This document shows positions 7,434 through 13,339 of a stretch of DNA of 14,656 nucleotides, piece after piece (positions within the stretch are counted from its first letter, which is position 1; each line of letters begins with the position of its first letter). Under the pieces are notes generated by a model. That model ran no database searches and was not told the DNA's origin. It saw only the letters and a program-made list of their open reading frames with translations. The stretch is from assembly GCA_964347835.1 (NCBI GenBank), contig CAYFZR010000008.1, positions 1 through 14,656 of the forward strand, given 5' to 3'. Made by a program: the position numbers and the translations under genes. This DNA is from CAYFZR01 sp964347835 [NCBI: uncultured archaeon] (lineage in GTDB: Archaea > CAYFZR01).

Positions 7434-9755
7434 ATGAGTATAAGAGAAGATATAAGAAATGTATTGAGGGAGAGAGGAGAAGATTTATTCAACGGACTTT
7501 ACTTACCGGTAGATTTCAAGGAAGACGTCTTGACGAGTCTTTTCGCTGGTCACAACATAATTCTGGCTGGACCTCCGGGCACAGGAAAGACGAGTATTGC
7601 CCTAAATCTATCGAAAATGCTTCCTGATATTGAAGTAATTGGAGACTGTCCTGTTAATTGTCTTGCAGAGGATCCATCATGTCCATTTTGCAAAAAATTA
7701 GATAAGAGAGAGTCAGAGATCATAAAAGGCAGAGAGAGAATGATAAGAATACAGGGAAGCTCAGAGATGGTTCCTGAAGATCTGATAGGAGATTTCGATC
7801 CAAAAGCGACTTTGGAAGAGGGATTTACCTTAGATTCTTTCCATCCCGGAAAACTCTTTAAAGCCAACAATGGCATCTTAATGATCGATTTTATTGATAG
7901 AATGCCCGAGAGAGTGATAAATACTCTTTTATCAAGCCTTGAGGAAGGATATTTCGTTCCTCGTTTAGAGGAGTTATTTCGACTAGATTTTTTGATTATT
8001 GCCACGAGTGGAATAAAAACTCTGGAAAGGTTGCCAGACGATTTGATAGACAGATTCGACGTTATAAGGATGGATTACATAGATGCAAAATATGAGAGAG
8101 ATCTCTTTCTTAAGCATTCAAATGGGATAAGAAAGGATCTTGTAGAATTATATGCAAGATTAATTGGAGACACCCGCTCTCACTCAGATGTTTTAAGGGG
8201 AGTCAGCACAAGAGGGGGTTTAAGGTTTTTTGAGTTGTTGAGCGTACTGCCTACCCTGAATCAGAGGGATGAAATTACTATAGAAGACGTGAAAAAGGCA
8301 ATGTACATGACCTTAAGACATAGAATGAAAGTGAAACCTTATACTAAGTCAGAAATAGTTTTAAAAAATATAATGGATGATTTATTGGGAGAATATAAAG
8401 AAAAGGGACCAATAACAGATGCTGATGTGATGAATATAATAGAGGAAATAGCCTCTGATCCTAGCCTTCAGATACCCCTTAAGTATGGTTTTTCAGACAT
8501 CTTACTTAGGAGATTGAGTCAGAAATCTTCTTCTACATTAAGTTTGATACAGCAGAGAATTGCAAAAGATTTAGAGTATAAGGTAAGATTCTCTCCAGAT
8601 CAGGCTGAAAAAATAAAGATAACTCAAGATGCAGTTTTGGAATTGAGAAAAGAACTCAAAGAAAAAGCATTGGAGATGTTGTTAGACATTCTGGAAGTAA
8701 AGGGAGTCTTAAAGAAAGAAGTTCGTGGCTATTCTTTTGGCGCACAGGCTGCTAGTTATTTCTTGGAAATGCTCATGGCAGATTGGACTTATTTGCCGTC
8801 CACTTATTATGGAGAGCACAGCACAGGAGTCAGGGCGCCATATGGAGAAGGAAAGATAGTGGGAACGAGGAAATACCGATTTGGAGACAGGTATCGAGAC
8901 ATAGCCTTTAGAGATACCATAATGCATGCCATAAAGGCAAAAAGAGAAAAAGTTGATAGGGAAGATATTCAGGTCTATCAAAAGGATGTAAGATCGAGAG
9001 TGGATATTGTACTCGCAATGGATATATCAGGAACCATGGAACAGGGTAAAAAACTATTTCAAGCGAAAAAGGCTGCTAGCGCCTTATCTCTTGCAAGCGC
9101 AAACTTTGGAGACAGGGTTGGTGTGGTATCTTTTTCTGAGGATGCGGAGATTGTTTGCGGACTTACTGATAATCCAAGCAAATTAACGAGCGCTATATTA
9201 GATCTCACTGTATTCTCGAGGGGTGCAAGAACAAACATAGGAGATGCTCTAATAAAATCAAGAGAACTCTTCACCAAATACGGCAGATCGACCGCCACAA
9301 GACACATAATTCTCATAACAGATGGAGATCCTACTGCTCCTCTTCCCAATCCTAGGGGATACGCTGTAAGGCATGCAGCCATTTCAGTGAGGAGAGGAAT
9401 AACTATTTCAGGAGCATGTATTTTGCACGGAACAACAGAACCGGAGTTTCTAAGAAGACTTACGAAGATCGGAAAAGGAAGAATTTACGGTATAGCGGAA
9501 GAGGCATTACCTGAAACAATTCTTAGGGAGCACGCGCTCTTGAGAGGTTTGAAAATACCTTCAAAAATAGAAGAGCCTATTAAAAAATCCGTAGTCGATG
9601 TTTTGAGTAAAGAAGGTCCTGTTACCTTAACAGTACTATCAAAAAAGATGGGTGAATCCCTAAAAGATGTTTCCGAGGCAGTAGAAGAATTAGAAAAAGA
9701 AGGAATTGTCGGTCATAAGATGGTGAAGGATATAAGGGTCTATCATCTAAGATAA
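7434..9755 (+). CDS. ChlD-like protein: degenerate AAA + VWA + winged helix
   Basis: This 773-aa protein has three parts. The N-terminal AAA domain (1-310) is a clear paralogue of the preceding gene product. It keeps Walker A GPPGTGKT (46-53), the four-Cys insertion (Cys72, 76, 83, 86) and the arginine finger IDRFD (Arg207), but Walker B reads MIDF (Glu replaced by Phe153) and sensor 1 Asn is Gly193. It may therefore bind but not hydrolyse ATP. A helical linker (310-520) follows. The VWA domain (524-700) has a MIDAS with DISGT (530-534), Thr600 and TDGD (Asp630), so a metal-dependent adhesion site looks usable although the last MIDAS Ser is Thr. Residues 711-773 form a winged helix (KKSVVDVLSKEGPVTLTVLS). 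Active I plus inactive D-VWA is the known arrangement of BchI/BchD in Mg-chelatase. Probably it forms a complex with the upstream ATPase, from which it is separated by only 2 nt. Confidence 0.85.
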   Translation: MSIREDIRNVLRERGEDLFNGLYLPVDFKEDVLTSLFAGHNIILAGPPGTGKTSIALNLSKMLPDIEVIGDCPVNCLAEDPSCPFCKKLDKRESEIIKGRERMIRIQGSSEMVPEDLIGDFDPKATLEEGFTLDSFHPGKLFKANNGILMIDFIDRMPERVINTLLSSLEEGYFVPRLEELFRLDFLIIATSGIKTLERLPDDLIDRFDVIRMDYIDAKYERDLFLKHSNGIRKDLVELYARLIGDTRSHSDVLRGVSTRGGLRFFELLSVLPTLNQRDEITIEDVKKAMYMTLRHRMKVKPYTKSEIVLKNIMDDLLGEYKEKGPITDADVMNIIEEIASDPSLQIPLKYGFSDILLRRLSQKSSSTLSLIQQRIAKDLEYKVRFSPDQAEKIKITQDAVLELRKELKEKALEMLLDILEVKGVLKKEVRGYSFGAQAASYFLEMLMADWTYLPSTYYGEHSTGVRAPYGEGKIVGTRKYRFGDRYRDIAFRDTIMHAIKAKREKVDREDIQVYQKDVRSRVDIVLAMDISGTMEQGKKLFQAKKAASALSLASANFGDRVGVVSFSEDAEIVCGLTDNPSKLTSAILDLTVFSRGARTNIGDALIKSRELFTKYGRSTATRHIILITDGDPTAPLPNPRGYAVRHAAISVRRGITISGACILHGTTEPEFLRRLTKIGKGRIYGIAEEALPETILREHALLRGLKIPSKIEEPIKKSVVDVLSKEGPVTLTVLSKKMGESLKDVSEAVEELEKEGIVGHKMVKDIRVYHLR

Positions 9756-9774
9756 ATATCGGAGATATTATAAA

Positions 9775-10128
9775 ATGGAAAAAGAGGACCTAAATAAACT
9801 TCGAAAGATTCTAGATTACATAGAGAAAGAGAGTTTGAAAGGAAGATTGGAAGAGATAGATCGTTTTAGTTTGCAAGAAGCGCTAGAAGACCTCGAAAAG
9901 AAATACTCTGAAGAAGAATTATTAGAGGCACTAGATGAAATAGAAAAGGCGCTCGCGGAAAAAAGATACCCTGATATGGAAGAGAAGGAAACTATAACGT
10001 GTTTTGATTGTTCTTATGCAAAAGGACACGGAAGCGTTTGGTATTGTGTGCTTGATAAAAGAGGGCGTATTATAACTCCAGCAGATGTAAGTCTCGCGGA
10101 AAATTGCCCTCATTTCAAGAAAACGTGA
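9775..10128 (+). CDS. Small four-Cys (zinc-ribbon-like) protein in the MoxR-VWA operon
   Basis: The 117-aa protein has a very acidic helical N-terminal half (1-70, heptad-like Leu/Glu/Lys). Its C-terminal half carries Cys76, Cys79, Cys91 and Cys111 in the order CX2CX11CX19C, ending ENCPHFKK, consistent with a zinc or Fe-S binding knuckle. No family name is recognised. GGAGAT at 9761-9766 lies 8 nt before the ATG and the gap from the VWA gene is 19 nt, so it is the third gene of the operon. Its job is probably as a small partner of the AAA/VWA complex, which itself has two four-Cys insertions; this is inference from position. Confidence 0.75.
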   Translation: MEKEDLNKLRKILDYIEKESLKGRLEEIDRFSLQEALEDLEKKYSEEELLEALDEIEKALAEKRYPDMEEKETITCFDCSYAKGHGSVWYCVLDKRGRIITPADVSLAENCPHFKKT

Positions 10129-10140
10129 AACATGAGGTCT

Positions 10141-10707
10141 TCAACCTATAGTTTCCAAGTGATATATGCACGAGAAATCTTTTAATAATTCTACAATTTC
10201 TTTTTCATCCAGGTCTTTTTCCTTGATATTTCTTTTTGAGACGAAAATTTCGCCGAATATTGATTTTGATCCTAGTCTTGTGATGCAAAGACGTTTTTCC
10301 CCTATTCTTATTTTTTCTCCCAGTCTCTTACTAACGAAGTGATGTACTATACAAAAAGGACTCACCGCAATATCTTCATTTTCTCTGTAATATTCGATTA
10401 TATTTTCAACTGGAGAGGGAAATCTTCCGAAATTCTCAACATATTTCCAGAGGGTCTCGGCGAAGGGGCATGACTTAAAGAGTAAGAGATCTCCTTTTAA
10501 TGTTGGAACAACAGTAAAATATGGTAGAAAAGTCTCTCCCTTTGATATTTTTTCTTTAAATTCATCTAAATCTTTGAATTCTTGTATTTCTACCTTTTCA
10601 AAGAGAATCATTCCCAAATCTTTTAACCAGTCGATTGTATCAGAAAGACTTGACATGTTCGCCAAGGTTTCGATGTATGTTATGAGTATTACCGAAGGGT
10701 ATTCCAT
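10141..10707 (-). CDS. Unidentified Cys-containing protein, divergent from the zinc-ribbon/CGGC operon
   Basis: I do not recognise a family. From ATG 10707 the protein is 188 aa, soluble, and mixed alpha/beta by appearance. It has notable cysteines in KSCPFAE, SPFCIVHH, KRLCITR and FSCIYH, the second next to a His pair. An in-frame ATG at 10761 would add 18 strongly basic residues (18-aa extension MFARNYVNQH...). I prefer 10707 because a TATA-like TAATATATCA at 10776-10785 (- strand reading) would place transcription start near 10755, inside that extension, and a weak GGGATAGG precedes 10707. Its stop is 12 nt from the convergent MoxR-operon end. A candidate operator (10751-10770) covers its predicted transcription start, so it may be repressed when the neighbouring operon is active. 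A sensor or regulator role is possible but unproven. Confidence 0.7.
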   Translation of the reverse strand: MEYPSVILITYIETLANMSSLSDTIDWLKDLGMILFEKVEIQEFKDLDEFKEKISKGETFLPYFTVVPTLKGDLLLFKSCPFAETLWKYVENFGRFPSPVENIIEYYRENEDIAVSPFCIVHHFVSKRLGEKIRIGEKRLCITRLGSKSIFGEIFVSKRNIKEKDLDEKEIVELLKDFSCIYHLETIG

Positions 10708-10750
10708 CCTATCCCTTTTATAATTGATTCTATGTTGGTTAACATAATTT

Positions 10751-10770
10751 CTGGCGAACATGTTAGCAAG
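10751..10770. promoter_or_regulatory. Imperfect palindrome, candidate operator (site 2 of 3)
   Basis: CTGGCGAACATGTTAGCAAG is an imperfect palindrome with 8 of 10 base pairs matching around the core AACATGTT. The core is the same as at 6348-6355 and 11508-11515. It lies 5 nt upstream of the TATA-like element serving the + strand zinc-ribbon/CGGC operon and overlaps the predicted start of the - strand gene. This geometry would allow activation in one direction and repression in the other. Confidence 0.55.
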
Positions 10771-10775
10771 AAATG

Positions 10776-10786
10776 TGATATATTAG
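10776..10786. promoter_or_regulatory. Shared divergent TATA-like element
   Basis: TGATATATTA reads as a TATA-like box in both directions. The + strand ATG at 10805 is about 20 nt away, consistent with a leaderless zinc-ribbon transcript. On the - strand it would drive the 188-aa gene. Assigned by eye. Confidence 0.4.
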
Positions 10787-10804
10787 AGGTTTTAGGTTAA
10801 TAGC

Positions 10805-10930
10805 ATGAGCACGAATAAATGCTTAAACTGTGGTAATACGAGCAAAGAAACTCCTTTAATAAAATGCGAGGTAAAAGGCGAGCAGAAATGGGTATGCGTA
10901 AAATGTTTACCAATGTTAATTCACGGTTAG
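10805..10930 (+). CDS. 41-aa zinc-ribbon microprotein
   Basis: ATG 10805 to TAG 10928-10930 encodes 41 residues with Cys6-x2-Cys9 (KCLNCG), Cys21, and Cys31-x2-Cys34 (WVCVKCLPMLIHG). The two CXXC knuckles 21 residues apart are the classic spacing for a zinc ribbon. The gene is immediately followed, 4 nt later, by the CGGC gene ATG and is preceded by a TATA-like element at leaderless distance. It probably binds zinc and may interact with protein or RNA; no specific function is claimed. Coding density, the tight junction and the paired cysteines make chance unlikely despite the small size. Confidence 0.78.
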   Translation: MSTNKCLNCGNTSKETPLIKCEVKGEQKWVCVKCLPMLIHG

Positions 10931-10934
10931 GCCT

Positions 10935-11486
10935 ATGGAATGGGAAGAAGAAGCATTAAAAGCACTGGAAAGGGTGCCAGAATTCGTAAGAAATAAAGCG
11001 AAAGAAAAAATAGAGTCTCTTGCTTTAGAGAAAGGAAAAAGTAGAGTTTCTATAAAAGAAGTGGAAGAGGCTTATGCTCTTCAACTCGGAGAAGATGATT
11101 CTAAAAAGATTGCTGTAGTGCGATGCGATATTATATCCGAGGTTTGCCCTGGCACCGGCTGTCTCACTGCTTATGAAAATAGAAAAGAGTTATTCAGGGA
11201 TTATGGATCAAATACAAAAATAATAGGGTTTTTTACATGCGGAGGCTGTCCGGGCAGAAGGGTATTTCGTCTCGTCAATACTTTAAAGAGATATGGAATT
11301 GAAGCGGTGCATTTGAGTTCCTGCATGTTAATGGAAGAACCCTTTACGAAATGCCCAAACAAAGAGGAGATAAAAAAATCCATAGAAAAACTCGGTATAA
11401 CCGTGATTGATGGTACCCACCATGAGGTAGGACAGTACGCACAAGGATCGAGATATCATGTAGGAAGGAAAAGCAAGAAAGTATGA
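10935..11486 (+). CDS. PCP_red-CGGC fusion protein
   Basis: This 183-aa protein joins two domains. Residues 1-48 (WEEEALKALERVPEFVRNKA and following, then VSIKEVEEAY) match the small helical PCP_red domain otherwise known from the C-terminus of the B subunit of light-independent protochlorophyllide reductase. Residues 57-165 form a CGGC domain: VVRCD (Cys64), Cys71, Cys76, FFTCGGCPGRR (Cys102, Cys105), LSSC (Cys130) and Cys140, with a His pair at 162-163. CGGC domains are thought to bind metal or a cluster; their role is unclear. It follows the zinc-ribbon gene by 4 nt, so the two are co-transcribed. Base and codon use match the neighbours. Domain calls are fairly secure, function is not. Confidence 0.85.
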   Translation: MEWEEEALKALERVPEFVRNKAKEKIESLALEKGKSRVSIKEVEEAYALQLGEDDSKKIAVVRCDIISEVCPGTGCLTAYENRKELFRDYGSNTKIIGFFTCGGCPGRRVFRLVNTLKRYGIEAVHLSSCMLMEEPFTKCPNKEEIKKSIEKLGITVIDGTHHEVGQYAQGSRYHVGRKSKKV

Positions 11487-11501
11487 GAAATCACGGATAA
11501 A

Positions 11502-11523
11502 TTACCGAACATGTTCGCGATAA
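11502..11523. promoter_or_regulatory. Palindromic candidate operator (site 3 of 3)
   Basis: CGAACATGTTCG at 11506-11517 is a perfect 12-nt palindrome, flanked by TTA on the left and GATAA on the right. Its right half, GTTCGCGATAA, matches site 1 (GTTCGTGGTAA) at 9 of 11 positions. It sits about 24 nt upstream of a TTTTTTAAG element that could be the TATA box of the ScdA-N/MIP18 operon. Confidence 0.6.
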
Positions 11524-11526
11524 GGG

Positions 11527-11537
11527 CTTTCTTTTTT
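11527..11537 (+). terminator. Possible T-run terminator after the CGGC gene
   Basis: CTTTCTTTTTT lies about 40 nt after the CGGC stop. Archaeal terminators are often simple T-runs without a hairpin. The same stretch could instead be part of the TATA element for the next operon, so the call is tentative. Confidence 0.3.
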
Positions 11538-11579
11538 AAGAACTAACTAATTATCGTGAGTAAAAAAGGTGGAAATATA

Positions 11580-11765
11580 ATGAATATCACTGGAGAAATG
11601 ACTGTAGGCGAAACCATAAGGAAGTATCCAAAATCCAAGAACGTCCTCTTAAAACATGGCATATGCGATTGCTGTGGAGGAAATATCACCATCGAAAGAG
11701 CCGCAAAAATAAGAGACATAGATATTGACGAATTTATGAAAGAACTGAAAGAGGCGATAGAATGA
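11580..11765 (+). CDS. ScdA-N (DUF542/DUF1858-like) domain protein
   Basis: From ATG 11580 the protein is 61 aa. It begins with EMTVGETIRKYPKSKNVLLK and continues HGICDCCGGNITIERAA, the pattern of the N-terminal domain of ScdA/RIC proteins (di-iron Fe-S repair factors) and the related DUF1858 family; the cysteines are 29, 31 and 32. No hemerythrin-like repair domain follows, so this is a stand-alone domain, possibly donating or sensing thiols in Fe-S repair. AGGTGG at 11567-11572, 7 nt before the ATG, supports this start over an in-frame GTG at 11556. Its TGA overlaps the MIP18 gene ATG by 4 nt, indicating coupling. Confidence 0.82.
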   Translation: MNITGEMTVGETIRKYPKSKNVLLKHGICDCCGGNITIERAAKIRDIDIDEFMKELKEAIE

Positions 11766-12043
11766 ATTTAGAAGAAAAAGTAATCGGAAAATTAAAAGAA
11801 ATAACCGATCCTCATACTGGAACGAGTGTTTATGACATGGGTATGATAGAAAATTTAGAAGTCAAAAATAATAAAATTAGATTAAATTTCAGACCCACGA
11901 GCCCTTATTGTCCAATTGGAGAGCAATTAGCAACCGCCATAAAGAAGGGATTGAGAGAAATCGAGGGAATAGGAAGCATCGATCTGAAAGTAGTAGGATA
12001 CGTTAGAGAGAAGGAAGTTAACGAAATCTTGGAAAAGATATGA
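11762..12043 (+). CDS. MIP18/DUF59-family Fe-S assembly protein
   Basis: The 93-aa protein has the usual size of the MIP18/DUF59 (SufT/PaaD-related) fold. It shows the helix KVIGKLKEITDPHTGTSVYD, the strand KIRLNFRPTSPYCPIG with the conserved Cys50 of the T-x-P-x-CP motif, and VVGYVREKEV near the end. Family members help deliver or mature Fe-S clusters in the cytosol. The ATGA overlap with the ScdA-N gene suggests the two proteins act together. Compared with canonical members, the DP motif and the cysteine are both present, so it should be functional. Confidence 0.88.
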   Translation: MNLEEKVIGKLKEITDPHTGTSVYDMGMIENLEVKNNKIRLNFRPTSPYCPIGEQLATAIKKGLREIEGIGSIDLKVVGYVREKEVNEILEKI

Positions 12044-12152
12044 TTCCCCGTTAGAATTTTTTACGTAGCTTGAACAAAAAGGATACGAATTTAAAGTAAA
12101 AGAGATGCATGGCGGATCTTGGAAGGTTTTTATAGGGAGAAAAAATAAATGA
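12042..12152 (+). pseudogene. Remnant of a DUF2249/TusA-like gene
   Basis: Directly after the MIP18 stop, one frame reads DSPLEFFT, a TAG at 12066-12068, then LEQKGYEFKVKEMHGGSW and KVFIGRKNK to a TGA at 12150-12152. The peptide looks like the C-terminal strand-helix-strand of small DUF2249 or TusA-like proteins, which are often encoded beside DUF1858, DUF59 and oxidase-like genes. There is no start codon and the N-terminal half is missing, so a deletion plus an in-frame stop seems likely. Its stop overlaps the ATG of the membrane protein (ATGA). Family assignment is inference from a short segment. Confidence 0.4.
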
Positions 12153-13339
12153 TAAAAAATCTTACAGTAAGATTCTTTTTATGCGCTATTTTTTACTTTT
12201 TACTAGCTGTCACCATGGGAGTTGCGATTGCTATAGGAGTTATATCACAAAGCGGGACCGTCTCCGCGCATGCGCATCTGGCATTAATTGGTTGGGTTTC
12301 TATTACAATTATAGGTGCCATGTACCAGTTGGTTCCTACTATACGTGGTACTGAACTTTTCAGCGAAAAATTAGCGAACATACAGTTCTGGACAATAAAT
12401 ATTGGAACAATAGGTCTTTTTTTAGGTTTATTAATTAGAAATTTTTGGATTAAAGTATTTTCTGGCATTTTATTGGTAGCATCATCCTATCTTTTTGCTT
12501 ATATCATATTTGAGACGATATTTTCAATAAGAGAAAAATTAGACCCAACTATAAGATTTTTCGTCGTTGCAATAGCATATTTTTTGGGGGCAATTACTCT
12601 GGGTTTACTCATGATGGCCAAAATCATACCTAATTTCATAACCGCGCACGCCCATCTAGCCTTGGTAGGATGGGTCTCTATTACCATAATGGGCGCAGAA
12701 TATCAGATGCTGCCCATGCTGGCTTTGAAAAAACTTTACAGTGAGAAACTAGCGGATATACAATTCTGGATAGTTAACATAGGAACGATAGGCATGTTTT
12801 TTGGCTTAATCGTTGCTATTAAAATGTTTTTTTCGGTATTTGGTACAGTGTTCCTCATATCTTCTCTCCTGTTTGCCTACATAATGTATAAAACTTTAAC
12901 AGGCGATGAAAAGGTGCAAGAAAAGATGGACATGAGTGTAAAATTCTTTGTTTGTGCTATTATTTACTTCTTAATCGCAAGCACCTTAGGAATTTTGATG
13001 GCAACTGGTATTCTATACCTCAAAATCGCGCATGTGCATCTGGCCCTGATAGGATGGGTATCGATTACAATAATCGGCGGAATGTATCACATCTTGCCAA
13101 TGCTCGTATGGATGGAAAAATACAGTGAAAAACTTGGGGAGGAACCGGTTCCCATGATAAAAGATTTATACAGTGAGAAATTAGCAAATGTAGTTTTCTG
13201 GATGATGAACATAGGTACGACAGGTATGTTTTTTGGCTTAATCTTTGCTAGTAAAATGTTTTTTTCGGTATTTGGAATTTTAATCACGTTGGCATCTTAT
13301 CTTTTTGCCTTCGATATGGTTAATGCGACGCGCAGGTAG
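12149..13339 (+). CDS. 12-TM protein of three repeated cytochrome-oxidase-subunit-I-like modules
   Basis: The 396-aa protein consists of three tandem repeats of about 115-125 residues (roughly 7-125, 135-250, 264-390), each predicted to contain four membrane helices. The second helix of each repeat opens with a di-histidine: HAHLALIGW (His41/43), HAHLALVGW (His167/169) and HVHLALIGW (His295/297). It is followed by GxxYxxxP and then SEKLA...FW before helix three. Small stand-alone proteins with this module are usually annotated as cbb3-type oxidase subunit I-like or lie near NnrS. The His pairs could ligate heme, but the CuB and proton-channel residues of true oxidases are not evident, so oxygen or NO reduction is not claimed. 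GGGAG at 12135-12139 precedes the ATG. The gene follows ScdA-N, MIP18 and the DUF2249-like remnant. Confidence 0.8.
   Translation: MIKNLTVRFFLCAIFYFLLAVTMGVAIAIGVISQSGTVSAHAHLALIGWVSITIIGAMYQLVPTIRGTELFSEKLANIQFWTINIGTIGLFLGLLIRNFWIKVFSGILLVASSYLFAYIIFETIFSIREKLDPTIRFFVVAIAYFLGAITLGLLMMAKIIPNFITAHAHLALVGWVSITIMGAEYQMLPMLALKKLYSEKLADIQFWIVNIGTIGMFFGLIVAIKMFFSVFGTVFLISSLLFAYIMYKTLTGDEKVQEKMDMSVKFFVCAIIYFLIASTLGILMATGILYLKIAHVHLALIGWVSITIIGGMYHILPMLVWMEKYSEKLGEEPVPMIKDLYSEKLANVVFWMMNIGTTGMFFGLIFASKMFFSVFGILITLASYLFAFDMVNATRR
12794..12843 (+). repeat. 50-nt direct repeat, copy 1, inside the membrane-protein gene
   Basis: This stretch matches 13226-13275 at 48 of 50 positions. It encodes MFFGLIVAIKMFFSVFG in module 2, against MFFGLIFASKMFFSVFG in module 3. 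It is much more alike than the rest of the two modules. Confidence 0.85.
13226..13275 (+). repeat. 50-nt direct repeat, copy 2, inside the membrane-protein gene
   Basis: This is the partner of 12794-12843, with 2 mismatches in 50. The same segment of module 1 (about residues 90-106) is clearly different. This suggests a recent conversion or duplication between modules 2 and 3 only. Confidence 0.85.

Noticed and set aside
6427-9755. True magnesium or cobalt chelatase operon
   Set aside because: No ChlH/CobN-type large subunit or tetrapyrrole biosynthesis gene is present, so only the architecture is claimed.
10651-10663. Fourth copy of the palindrome (ACATGTTCGCC)
   Set aside because: It lies inside the coding region of the - strand gene and only one half matches, so it is not counted as an operator.
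12042-12152. Pyrrolysine-containing protein read through the TAG
   Set aside because: No start codon or N-terminal half exists, and TAG ends three other genes in the window, so a decayed remnant is more likely.
12149-13339. Functional terminal oxidase or NO reductase
   Set aside because: The repeated H-x-H is present, but CuB-type and proton-channel residues are not evident and no partner cytochrome c subunit is encoded nearby.
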